Of a stretch of DNA of 64,000 nt, positions 11,051 through 21,437 are shown one piece after another. The notes beneath the pieces were generated by a model. It had not been told where the DNA came from. It saw only the letters and a list, made by a program, of their open reading frames with translations, and made no database searches. Numbering within the stretch: the first letter of the stretch is position 1; each line of letters opens with the position of its first letter. Source of the DNA: Cyathus striatus (taxonomy: Eukaryota; Basidiomycota; Agaricomycetes; Agaricales; Nidulariaceae); the NCBI GenBank assembly GCA_025738555.1, contig JAOVFP010000020.1:930001-994000 (forward strand), in the 5' to 3' direction. The position numbers were made by a program, and so were the translations under genes.

Positions 11051-13614
11051 ATTGTGTCTGCAAGTTTATGAGCCAAAAAAAAAGCTAAGAAAAGCTTGTT
11101 GCAGTGCTATAATAACTGGAGAAAATCGGAAGGAGAGGATAAAGAAGCTGCTTTATAGAGGGCAGATGATGCCAGCAATATGAAGGGAACCAACAACGAG
11201 GGCATGCAGGTGCAAGCGAATTGAGCTCCTTGAGGAGAATGAGAAATACAGACAGATTCCAATGCCAGGTTTGATTAGAAGAATTAAGGTAGCTTTCACC
11301 TGTGGGCACAGGACGAGAGTTCGAAATTGTGCGAGTGAGATGATAAGCTGGGGCAGAGATTGAGGAATTGTCAAGGAGGTCGGAGTGTGGCACGGGATGT
11401 AATTAGTGAGGGAGAGGAGGAAGGGAAAGGGTGAAGACAAGGAGGGAATGGGAAGAAAAGAGAGAAAGGAGAGAGTAGCTGAAGGAGGGGAAGGAACTGG
11501 ACTGGAACTGGAAGGAGGTCCTGGTCTCGGCTAACACCCTTCTTTCTCGCACCTACATACAATCCCGCCACATCCTCCACTAGTCTTCCACATTATCTCA
11601 CACAATTCATTCATTCCTGACTTCCGAACGTCACGCAGGCCATTGTTACTGTAGCCATTACATAGCTCAAACATTGAACCAAAATAATGCGCAACTTCAT
11701 AGAAGGTAATAAGAACGAAAATAGCTACTGAACTTCGATGACACGAACAGCAGTACCTGACAGGGGGTCATCGAGTATAAATATATCCTGGCTCTTTCCG
11801 TCTCAAACTCACCTTTGCGTTGTTCCACCTGGGACCATCCCAGTGCGGAACTTCGGATGCATCATACCAGGATTCTGCCGGAGGAGCAGCAGAGGTGCAG
11901 TTTCAAATGATTTAACACCGGAATTAATGCTATCTTGCGGTAGATGTCGATGACCACTTACGTTAACTTGACTGATGTTACTACGAACCAGTCTACGGAG
12001 TGCCTAAAAGAGAGGAGTTAATACAAACTGCAGATATGTATCATACAGAAAGGAGTCAACTTTGGTTAATCCCCAAGTGAACGCCCCAAGTGAATGCCCC
12101 ACCGGCCGAAAAAGACGAGTTAAGAAATGAAATCCCCCCGCCTCAAAGTTCCTCGTAGGACATGGGAACACATTAGCAGAGGCATTCCCAGTGCGTTAGA
12201 ATATTGTTTTGTTCATTACTAGCATTACTACTTACAGTTGGCCACTGGGCCTGAAGATTACTCTTTCGGCTATCCGGTGGTGAAATTAACTTTTACTCGA
12301 TTGAATATGTATTGTGGGTACTTAGTACTAGTTTGTAGAAATTGAAGACCGTCACTTGGAGTCACTGAGGTAAATACTTAACAAGTACGAAAATGAGTAG
12401 CGGAACTGCAGACATCGAGACTCATCAGAGGCATGAAGACGCAGTCTTTCGACAGTTAGTTACGTGTCCACTAAAAGTTTTACGCTCTTAAGTTTGCGGA
12501 TAGCACTACTTATTAGTATATGTACTTAATAAGCCTCCGCGACAGTATTAGTACTGATTCAACAGTACTACGACTCAGACGATGTATAACGCGTAACGCG
12601 TAGTAACGCCTAATGAAATCTTTGTTTCAAACAATGCAAAAACAATGTGTAAGTTTATAGGAGTAATTATAAAAGTTGAAGTTGCAATTGAAGATTGAAA
12701 CGTTGCATTTCGAACAACACTTGTCACTGACAGACATACTTATGACAATGTCATGATATCGCAAAATCCCAAAATGGCTAGCGCGTCAGAAAAGTGATCC
12801 TTATCACGTGAGCGTGTTATTTCTCACGCTAAGGAATGGTTGACTTGTGGCAGAAGTCTCTTTTTTAACTTGCTTATAGCGTCTCCGAGCTCTTAGGATA
12901 CTCAGAGTGGTACCAATGATGTTATTGAATACCACTGTATCACAGCCTTCCGCATTCTTGTATCTCTTCCTGTAGGATTCATCCTTTTCAATGATGTTTA
13001 AGAAAATGCTAGACGCGTATCTACTGAATCAAGTTCAATAAACTCGTAATCCGTTAGTTGGCATTCCTCTCTAACAGTGAATGCTTGCGCTAACGCTTAT
13101 GTACAGTTTCTCGAACCTTTCAATTTGTGAGTGTAATTGTGCAGACATACTACCTCTCTGTTCAGATTTATTTCAATACGCATGCATATGATGTCGTCTT
13201 AGGGAACACCACAGCACATCTTAGTCTTCGCGATCGACTAATAACGTATTGGGCCTGGCATATAACAATTGCACTAGATTTCACTTTCAATTTGACCTCA
13301 ATTCACAGTAGGAGTTCATAAACCTTCACCCTCTTTGTCGCCAAAGGTAGCGCTGTAGCGGGTTAAAATACGCGAATACTAAGGAATTAATATAGGCGGA
13401 AACATCTCCCGGAATCTCAGGGAATCTCTCAGGATCTTGCGAGAGAAGCGGGCCGTAGGCCCGTAGCAACCCGTAGCGGAACTACGGTAGCAACGCACTG
13501 AGCTTTTCTAAGCTTACCAGTTCTATCAGGTCGTAACATACCCTGTCACACCGAAGCATTTCCCAATCAAGTGCCCAGGCCGAATCGAGACAGTCGGATT
13601 TGGTTAGAAAGATG
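11051..13614. other. Gene-poor interval
   Basis: The first ~500 bp are probably the promoter/5'UTR of the upstream minus-strand gene. The rest has only short unconvincing ORFs. A short tandem of CCCCAAGTGAA lies at about 12072-12100, a TCACGTGA palindrome at 12804-12811, and a GC-rich patch with repeated CCGTAG/CTACGG words at 13446-13500. It looks like eroded repeat DNA. Confidence 0.45.
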
Positions 13615-13623
13615 GTAGAGCGT

Positions 13624-13799
13624 CAGTCTCCTTCCCAGACCCAATGGGAGGTCTCTCTACTAGAGCGGTACGCAGTTTTTATTCCGAGTTAAAGGGGAAT
13701 AGATTAAGTCTCGTGATATATATCTCACGTTCCGTTTTAGGATTGAACGTTAATTCAGTGAGACCTCCCATAGGGTCTGGCACAAAACATATGCAAATA
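13624..13799 (+). repeat. Left terminal inverted repeat of the MULE-MITE
   Basis: The 176-bp left arm starts CAGTCTCCTTCCCAGACC and ends ...CAAATA. It matches the complement of 14231-14405 almost perfectly. Confidence 0.88.
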
Positions 13800-14230
13800 A
13801 CATAGCCACCTGATGGCCGTGGCTCCGATTTTCGTTCTGAGAATGAAATACAACCCTCATAGTGATAAGCCATTCCCCTATCCCGACCCGTCCACACCCC
13901 GTTTTCGGACGCCACACTGTCTATTATAATCGAAAATGTATCCCAAGTTATTTAAATAGCAATAACAGAATTTAAAATGAGACTCATGCAGAATGAGCCT
14001 GAAATTCTCTCAGTAAGCAATAGGTTTACGCACTAATCATAATGTTTTCATTTCTTGTGAGATGTTGGAGAGTGATTTTTGGAGGGAAATTAAGGGGATT
14101 ACAATAAATCGTGGTATAAACGCTTTCAACTATGTTCTAAGGTCAATAAATCATTAGTATGAACATAATTGCAGTGAAGCATTTGGAGCTCAGAAGTGAT
14201 CGGCGTATGCGGCGGTCAGCTCGACCCTTA

Positions 14231-14405
14231 TATTTGTATATGTTTTGTGCCAGACCCTATGGGAGGTCTCACTGAATTAACGTTCAATCCTAAAACGGAA
14301 CGTGAGATATATACACGAGACTTAATCTATTCCCCTTTAACTCGGAATAAGAACTGCGTACCGCTCTAGTAGAGAGACCTCCCATTGGGTCTGGGAAGGA
14401 GACTG
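14231..14405 (-). repeat. Right terminal inverted repeat of the MULE-MITE
   Basis: The 175-bp right arm is one nt shorter than the left because of a missing A in the TCTCGTG(A)TATAT segment. It ends GGAGACTG next to the 9-bp duplication. Confidence 0.88.
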
Positions 14406-14414
14406 GTAGAGCGT

Positions 14415-15353
14415 GCCCCATAACAATCTCAAAGCCTCAAGAACTTAGACCTATCGTGTAATCCACACCGTCGGAACCCGGAAGATCCTAAGAATCCATC
14501 AACTTCATTACTTCAGGTTACTAATTTTAGGTCACTTCGAAGCCTGAGGAGTGCATTTTGCATTTTGTCTCTTCCCGAAGCAATCCCAGGCAGTGATTTG
14601 CAATTATTCGCCTAACCTCCGCACCGCCTCGTAAAGCCTGTAGTTCATGAAGACGTCCGGATGTCTAATCGGCGACGCGATGCATCGCAATTCTCCGTCT
14701 CAGTAGCTTCCGACCCTCAAAATACAAACAGGAGCCTTCTCCGGCGCCAGGTCGATCCCTCCGTAGACCGTTTGACTGATGCCACTGTTCTGTTAAACTT
14801 TTCCATCAAGTTTCTATGGTTTATAATACTGCTTTAACTTCCATATTGTACCACAGTGTTAATTATTTGAAGGTCTCGAAGTAAGTACTCCATTGTAGAT
14901 TAATTGTTTCATTTGAAAGCATCCTCACGTGCCCAAATATCAATGTCGAAGCCCTTGAAATGACTGGTAGTACAAAGAACTCAAGAGTCTGAATATGTAT
15001 GCAGATGAATACGTTTCGAGCACCACTGGTCATTGGAAACGAAAGGCCTGACAAATGCGCTACTTGCTTACTTGTCTCGTAACTCTCGCCACAATCGTTC
15101 AGGCGCGCGTCTTCACCGTAAGCTGAATAGTATTAGAAGAATCTTGTATACTCTCTTCACTGCTCATGCATAGGTTATTAACTTGTGCAACTTTACAATT
15201 TGGTAAGTGATTAAATCCATGCTGTTTGGCAATACAAATCTGAGGTCCTTTGCTAGGCCTGCGGTATGTAGCAGCCACTTGAAATATCATCTTTCATGCA
15301 CGACTTGCGGTGTAGATATTTACATATCCACTCAAAGACGCAGCCTATCCAAA
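14415..15353. other. Intergenic, no supported gene
   Basis: Only short ORFs without family or codon signal are present. I see no tRNA, repeat or promoter structure. Confidence 0.4.
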
Positions 15354-15686
15354 CTATACAACGGGGTGATTCCTTTTTAGTAATTCGTCGATTACCTTGA
15401 ATAATTTAAAGATAAGGTGGGAGGCTCCTGGGCATACAAACGTGTCTTTTACTGTTCCTGATGACTGGAGAGCGGGAAGAATATGGGTACGTGTGAAGTT
15501 ATACCGTACTGATTTGTTACCACCATAACATGCTTTTGATGGAAGGGGAGAACCAGCTGCAATTTCTCGACTGGAAACTTGGGTCTGAGCTCCTGTTTGA
15601 CCGGCGGATGCAATGGCGGCCTTCAGTGCGCTACAATTGGTGGAACCGTAGGTTAATATTTGTTCTTTCATACAACTAGCTAGCAA
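15354..15686 (-). CDS. Orphan ORF, 110 aa, doubtful
   Basis: An ATG-started 110-aa frame with a fairly protein-like composition (SALKAAIASAGQTGAQ, FKVIDELLKRN) stands alone in a gene-poor region. No family is recognised and no convincing splice partners were found on either side. It may be a small lineage-specific gene, an exon of an eroded gene, or chance. Confidence 0.25.
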   Translation of the reverse strand: MLASCMKEQILTYGSTNCSALKAAIASAGQTGAQTQVSSREIAAGSPLPSKACYGGNKSVRYNFTRTHILPALQSSGTVKDTFVCPGASHLIFKLFKVIDELLKRNHPVV

Positions 15687-16675
15687 TTCTACTTAGGGCC
15701 TCCCACCGGCGACAGTAGCTGAGTGGACATTAGGAGGAGCCAACGGAACAGATTGGTATGACGGTAAGTAAGTTCACATTGGCGAACTGACTTGGGCCAA
15801 TCGCAATGGCCATTATCAGTATCGGTGGTTGACGGTCATAATCTGCCAATGATGTACGGTTACTTGACGGTGACTTTCTTTAATTTACGATGCGGTTTCA
15901 TTGAAGGATATCTTCCAGAATTTCCAACAATAAAGGATGCCCAATTTCAGGTTGTGAAATTGATTTAAACCCTAACTGTACGATTGTTTCAGAGTGCTGT
16001 TCTCATATGAATGTCAAATTTCCTCAGGTCCTACATCTCTCAGTGGTCCGTTTCATCCTAGCAGCTTGATTACTCTTGGTTGCAAATCGTCTTGCTTTGC
16101 GAATCTTGATGGATCTCCGTGTATTTGTCGTATTCCTAGTTACCACACGAAATATATGAACTTATCAATCTACAGCCAACTCGACAAACTGCTGCACGGG
16201 AACCTACAGTACACCGAGCATGTGTCCCCCTGATGGTAAGTTATCATTTGATTTCACTTCTCAAGCCTGTACTCAAAGTTACTAGGAGTATCGTTCTATA
16301 GTTATTTCAGTAATGATCTTCGTATTTTCAACGTTTCAAGCGCACTTATAAAATACTGCTAATTAGAGGACAACTGCCCGAGGACCTATGCCTATGCGTA
16401 TGATGAATCTAGTGGTACAGCTCTTTGGACATGTGATTCGTCACTCCATGCCGATTATACATTATCATTTTGCCCCTAATCCCAACCTAATCCAATGCTT
16501 TAAATTCAGCCACTAGTTATTATATAGGATGTAGCGTGTTTCTAGTAAATTGACGCCAGTTATGCTCTTACATGCCCGTCTTGATATCATGTTCATGTGA
16601 CTTGATGTCCCCTTCACTTTCTCCATGGTTGAACATACCGCGAACCTATATAAGTACAATAATCAGCGTCGGATA
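15687..16675. other. Intergenic, no supported gene
   Basis: AT-rich sequence with only short ORFs on either strand. It forms the 3' flank of the DUF6534 gene. Confidence 0.4.
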
Positions 16676-18171
16676 TCACGCATTCAGATTAGACTCACTC
16701 ACGTCAATTTGTTGAACAGTTTCGATGTGAGTATGGACCTGTATATTGTTGGTATATGTTCCGAGCTCGACATTGTCACGCTGTGTATATTGTTAGTATG
16801 CATTTAAGAACAGCGGAATTTACTCACCCTGCCACGGGATGATGGATCACTAGTGTATCGAGATCCTCCACCGCGAAGCGTTCGCCTGGCATTCAGAGTC
16901 CACATCATAGAGAAGGCATATAATTTCGGTAAAGCCATATTGAATGCCGTCGATACGAGCTTGTCGTCGCCCGGATAAACTTGAGAAAAGATAAGGTTAA
17001 ACATGGCACTGAAAAAAGATTATTAGGGAATAAAGACAGGAAGAAATAATATGTGTACCACAACGCTGCAGGAGCGGCCGTTTGGAACGTGAGGCGAACG
17101 AGAGCGCTGATGAGGCCGACAGTTCTTTACGGATGAATCAGTAAGTAGGTACATTGCTATTTGAATACTGTACTCACTGAGGAAGAACGTTTTTCTTTGT
17201 CCGGAACAGATAGAAGGCGGTGACACAAGTAATTAAAAAATCCCCCGCTTATTTAATTGAAAGTTGTCAGCTGTTTTGAGTCTCATGCATGCGACCGGTA
17301 AAGGCTTACCGAACACACTACTAAGATGGTTTGCGACTGTTGATACAGATAGTAAGGATGAAGTATTCGGATTTCATTTGAAAGAAGCTTACTCACACCA
17401 AATGGCGATTTTTTTACCGGTATCAGAGCCGAGAGCGATGTAGTGCGTCTGGAGAAATAACCGTTCGTTTGATATTTTCGGAAAATGAACCTCTGTAAAT
17501 CGTACTCACCGCGACACAAATTGAAACGTAGGAAAATGCGATGACTATACCAATTGGCACGACCAAGAACCAGTTGTGCTTGGTTAACACCAATAGGCGA
17601 TGCAAGAAAAATAGCTGTACATATAGACCTATGGAAGCGACCTATTCATAAAGAGGCATTAGTTTAGATCATATCATATGTTAAGTGCATGTTTAACTGA
17701 CCATTAAAGAGCTCCCCGCTTGCCACCATGCAGTGTAATTTAGCAGAATAGCCCCTGGAAGGTCTTCGAAGTGAAGAATTAAAAGAATCCAAATGAGTGC
17801 GCTAGTGCGAATCAGGTAGGTAAGCCATGGGTTGAAAACAGAGCGAAGATTGACATCTTACAAAGACTGAATTGATTTCAGTGTAGTCAAAAGTACCAAT
17901 CCCGCGACAGCCAACCGAAGACTGAGCTTATCATCGGGGTTCCATTGATAGTAGTGAACGAACTAGCAATATTGAGTTAGAGATTACTGTGGAGCATCGC
18001 AAAAATAGCCGTACCTGGCAGAACAGAATTCCTTGGAATAGAAAATCCAGGAAACAACCGATCAGCTGAATAAAGTCAATGTGTGCGTACGATGTTGCAG
18101 GGAGAGGGAAAGCTCACCCATGGCCCCAGCAGGAACAAGGCCTGTTGCAACTGTTCGTTGGTCATCTGCAT
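16676..18171 (-). CDS. DUF6534-type multipass membrane protein, copy 1 (one splice-phase anomaly)
   Basis: An 11-exon model: 18171-18118, 18065-18015, 17963-17862, 17801-17702, 17641-17510, 17448-17397, 17336-17310, 17247-17178, 17124-17059, 17008-16828 and 16780-16676, about 312 aa. It encodes hydrophobic spans (LLGPWLIGCFLDFL, LRLAVAGLVLLTTLKS, YVQLFFLHRLLVLT, DFLITCVTAFYLF) and the family's late motif KLYAFSMMWTLNARRTLR, then a hydrophilic tail RDNVELGTY...SNLNA in the last exon. Such fungal seven-helix-like proteins have no known function. All junctions keep phase except exon 3 to exon 4, where GTAAGA...CACTAG gives a one-base mismatch. That could be a non-canonical donor two codons upstream (GTCTTT), a sequence error or a lesion. 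Exon 7 is only 27 nt. Divergent from the antiporter gene. Confidence 0.75.
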
Positions 18172-18585
18172 TTTTGGAGGAAGAAGACAAAAGAATGTGG
18201 GATGTTCAATCCAAGGTTGATAGTACCACAGATATAACCCCCGGAATAACTTTGGTGCTGGACGTTGTGACAGGAACAGACGGGACCTTTCAGAGATTCT
18301 TTCCCCTCCTCAAACATGCTCCATGATCGCGGTAGATCACAGATTGAGATTTGAGATTCACATCTGTAGGAGAGGGTGAAATTTGAAAAGAGACCATCAA
18401 ATGTGAAATTTAAATCTACCATTTCGTAAATGTACTTTACTCATAGATATCGGAACCGATGGAAGTATTTTTAGAATTTTATTTGTAAATTTTAAATATT
18501 TGGCTCTGTTATCTAAGAGCTTCTGGTCTTGTTCTGGTCACCCCGGAGTCCCAACTTCAAACCACTGGCAAGTTCCAACGTCCAA
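18172..18585. promoter_or_regulatory. Divergent promoter, DUF6534 copy 1 and antiporter
   Basis: A 414-bp gap between two divergent ATGs. AT-rich with AAATTT words around 18380-18500; no known operator is recognised. Confidence 0.4.
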
Positions 18586-20009
18586 ATGAACATACAATAC
18601 GACATACCAGAGCCTCCTACTCTCCTTGCTGTTGCAGGATTTCTGTATTTCATCAACGTATTCGAAGCAATCTTCAGCCGGCTTATTAATGCCAGATTAA
18701 TTGGTTCACTCTTCATTGGCGTCATCTTTGGGCCCCAGGCCGCTAACATTGTTCCCCACAATATCCTTGAAAGCTTTATGCTGTTGGGATACATCGGACT
18801 TCTTCTCCTTGTGTTTGAAGCGGGATTGACTACAAATATAAAACTTCTTTTCCGAAATCTTGCGTTATCAGCAACCGCAGCCTCTGTAGGGATCGGGGTA
18901 CCTATTGGTCTGTCTCTACTGCTATTGCATGTAAGTTTCGGCTACACTGCACTGCAGGGATTTGCAGCGGGGGCGTCCCTGTGTTCTACGTCGCTCGGCA
19001 CAACGCTTGCGTTGCTTCGGCCAGAGCTGAGGCAAACCAGAGTTGGTGCTGTGTTGATGAGCGCGGCATTACTAGATGACATCGCTGGCCTGGCCATTGC
19101 CGGTATCATTTCAAACCTTGCTACTGATAAAGATGGACAGTCGAACAATGTTCCATGGCAATTAATCGCGCGACCAATCCTTGTCTCTGTCGCATTCGCT
19201 GTAGGCGTTCCTCTCATCGCGCATGTCTTTAGACTATTTCTTGTCAAACTTACCACTGGTACAAAGCGTATGCTATATACCAGTAAGACACAACTTTTCA
19301 TCATCATTGCCACGTTGTCTGGGATGGTTTCTGGGGCGAAATACGCTGGGACCAGCGAATTGTTCGGCGCGTACCTTGCGGGAGCCCTCCTGTCACATAT
19401 ATTCCCTCCCTGCACGGATAGTTATTCTGATCTACACACTATCAGCTGCCAGATACCTGTAGAAGCATTCTCTACATACCTTTCCCACCTCTGGAGCATT
19501 TCTTCTCGTCTTTATTCTTCTCTTCCATTGGCGCTGCGCTTCCTATACGATCACTGATATCTGTCAATGGGTCACATAGAGTCGTCTGGAAAGGTATTGT
19601 GTACTCTCTGCTAATGGTAGCAGCGAAAGCCATGGTCGGGATCACCATATTTGTATGGCCTGATTCTGAATACAAAACCGGATGGTTCGGAAGAAGAATA
19701 AGTCATACACGACCAGCGATTCTACCACCCTCGATTACGATCGTTGATAAAAAGCAAGATGCTAATGTTGCTGGAGCAGAGAGCCCATTATTAATACATC
19801 CTTGTATGTCCCGTCACCGCGCTGCGTGTCTTCTAGGATTGGCAATGGTTGCTCGAGGAGAGATTGCCCTTATTGTTGCTCAACTTGCCAAGCCGCTCTT
19901 AGTTACAGATACAACCAGCGATAACTCAGAACCCTTTGCAATTGTCATATGGGCAGTCTTGGTTAGCACCGTAGGAGGAGCGGTAGCAGTGGGGTTACTC
20001 GTTAACTAA
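18586..20009 (+). CDS. CPA2-type cation/proton antiporter, apparently frameshifted
   Basis: This intronless gene encodes a Na+/H+ exchanger-like protein of about 474 codons with ~11-12 hydrophobic spans. The start is ATG 18586 (MNIQYDIPEPPTLL). Family marks include LFIGVIFGPQAANIV, GYIGLLLLVFEAGL, the ALLDDIAGL Asp-Asp pair that marks the electrogenic CPA2 ion site, and SELFGAYLAGALLS. From ~19480 the protein continues in another frame (LEHFFSSLFFSSIGAALPI, VVWKGIVYSLLMVAAKA), ending at TAA 20009. No GT-AG intron of usable length lies between the two frames. One missing base near the CCC at 19484-19486 would explain the break. As read, the protein truncates at 19557 after ~324 aa and loses its C-terminal helices. 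Confidence 0.82.
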
Positions 20010-21181
20010 ACATTCAGCTTTAATTCAACCAAGCATTCAGCGGTGCCAGCAGGCGGTTCACTCGTGAATTTTCGAACTTCACCATTCAACTAAAAAGAAT
20101 TGAAATGACCACGTTTCTTTCACGATCTTTGCCCCAACTCAGGAGCCAGCTAGTTGGGTTGAGTTCCTAGATACGACTCCTGTTTGGCAAGCAAAAGATG
20201 TGGAAGGAAATGGCCATGTTCTCGCATTGCACGTGGTTATACGTTTAGAGACTGGTTTTCTCCATGGTGGTGTCGGATTAAATGCACCATGCAGCCTGCT
20301 ACACTTGCTACGCCGCCGTTTTGCTGCGACTATTGATAATCCACGGAGTCTAGACTCTAAAGTCTCCCTAAGGTATTATGCTGTATTATGCATACGAACT
20401 GGAGTTATTTCCGTAACTCTTGGTCACTTCATACGCATCATTGTGTTACTTCTTCCGTTAGCCGACGGCAGTGTGCGACTCCTGAATGGAGGTTACCAGA
20501 GCCAGAGGATGCCAACTAGGATACCCGCACGTAGTATACACAAACGGATTCTAGGTATGATATGGAATGATATGGTCGCTACAAATCGCTTCGACCAACG
20601 TGCTCTAGCCGCAGTGGCCCACGTGGAATAACGCTTTCTGTTCTACTCGTATTCCCGCTCTGTGGATAATTTCCATTTCGCTCATTATTTAACGCACTTT
20701 CCATCACTGCGCATTAGTACTGCGCCTTATGTAGGGCAACATCTTTCCATTATCCAGCTGGTTCGATCTATCCAATTAAGGGATGCAAGATCCAACAACG
20801 CAAATCTCCAGTACCAAATCTCTTCATTCTCTTAACCCTTCATATCCATGCTGCATGCACCAGATTGTATTTGAAGGAAGTACACACCTATTCTATTTCT
20901 ATTCTAATCTAATCACGACGGGGCACCTACATCCGCTCCGTGGGCCAATTCGTTTCCTTCTATAGTCTATCTCCACAATGACATATTATTTGTATGTATA
21001 CATACTGTATTTGTGACGTGGAGCAGGATTTGCACATAAGAAATCCCCTGAGAAGATTTACGGGATTTACTGAAGTCCCTATCTTAAACCCTTGGTGCGT
21101 AGGATACGGAGCACCCCAGCACTAACCACTCACTGCAAGTACTACGACTCACTCACCCATTCCTGCCAATATTTCCGTCCA
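20010..21181. other. Intergenic, no supported gene
   Basis: A 143-codon open frame at 20200-20631 lacks an ATG start and family signal and is not called. Nothing else is seen. Confidence 0.4.
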
Positions 21182-21433
21182 ATGCTCAATATCCCTCCCA
21201 AACCAATTCTGACGTTCAGCAATTACATTACAATTAATTCAACAAATCCTGTTAAAACAACAAAGTATCCTCGCATACCCGCCGCTGAGCGGGACCTAGT
21301 GTCCTATATCACTTCGAGGAGGTTATACAAGCAATTTCGGGTTCAGTATTGTGCAGGTTGGGTGGGTCTGGGAGTGGGGTCGTTAGTGTGGTGTGTATGT
21401 ACAGTGCATAGGTTGGCAAAAGAAGGTAAGTAA
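21182..21433 (+). CDS. Possible small single-pass protein, doubtful
   Basis: ATG 21182 opens an ~83-aa frame with a hydrophobic segment (YCAGWVGLGVGSLVWCVCTV) near the C-terminus and a basic N-terminal half, similar in layout to small mitochondrial membrane subunits. It ends five bases before the IDP1 stop on the other strand. A GTAAGT directly after the last codons could be a donor, so the 3' end is unsure. No family is recognised. Confidence 0.3.
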   Translation: MLNIPPKPILTFSNYITINSTNPVKTTKYPRIPAAERDLVSYITSRRLYKQFRVQYCAGWVGLGVGSLVWCVCTVHRLAKEGK

Positions 21434-21437
21434 GGGT

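Larger units (their letters stand above)
13624..14405. mobile_element. Non-autonomous Mutator-like element (MULE-MITE), 782 bp
   Basis: Long terminal inverted repeats (13624-13799 and 14231-14405, ~175 bp) differ by one 1-nt indel and a few substitutions. The tips are CAGTCTCC...GGAGACTG. The element is flanked by a perfect 9-bp direct repeat GTAGAGCGT (13615-13623 and 14406-14414), a target-site duplication. Long TIRs plus a 9-bp duplication are the signature of the Mutator superfamily. The ~430-bp interior has no transposase ORF, so the element is non-autonomous and needs a transposase in trans. Each arm also contains CCAGACCC[A/T]ATGGGAGGTCTC in opposite orientations at its two ends, making the arm itself foldback-prone. 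The low divergence between arms suggests fairly recent activity. Confidence 0.88.

Noticed and set aside
11153..11580. Minus-strand ORFs upstream of the 723-aa protein
   Set aside because: Leu/Ser/Pro-rich translations of a CT-rich leader; they do not join in frame to the gene with confidence.
20200..20631. 143-codon open frame after the antiporter
   Set aside because: It has no ATG start and no family signal, and lies in AT-balanced intergenic DNA; most likely chance.
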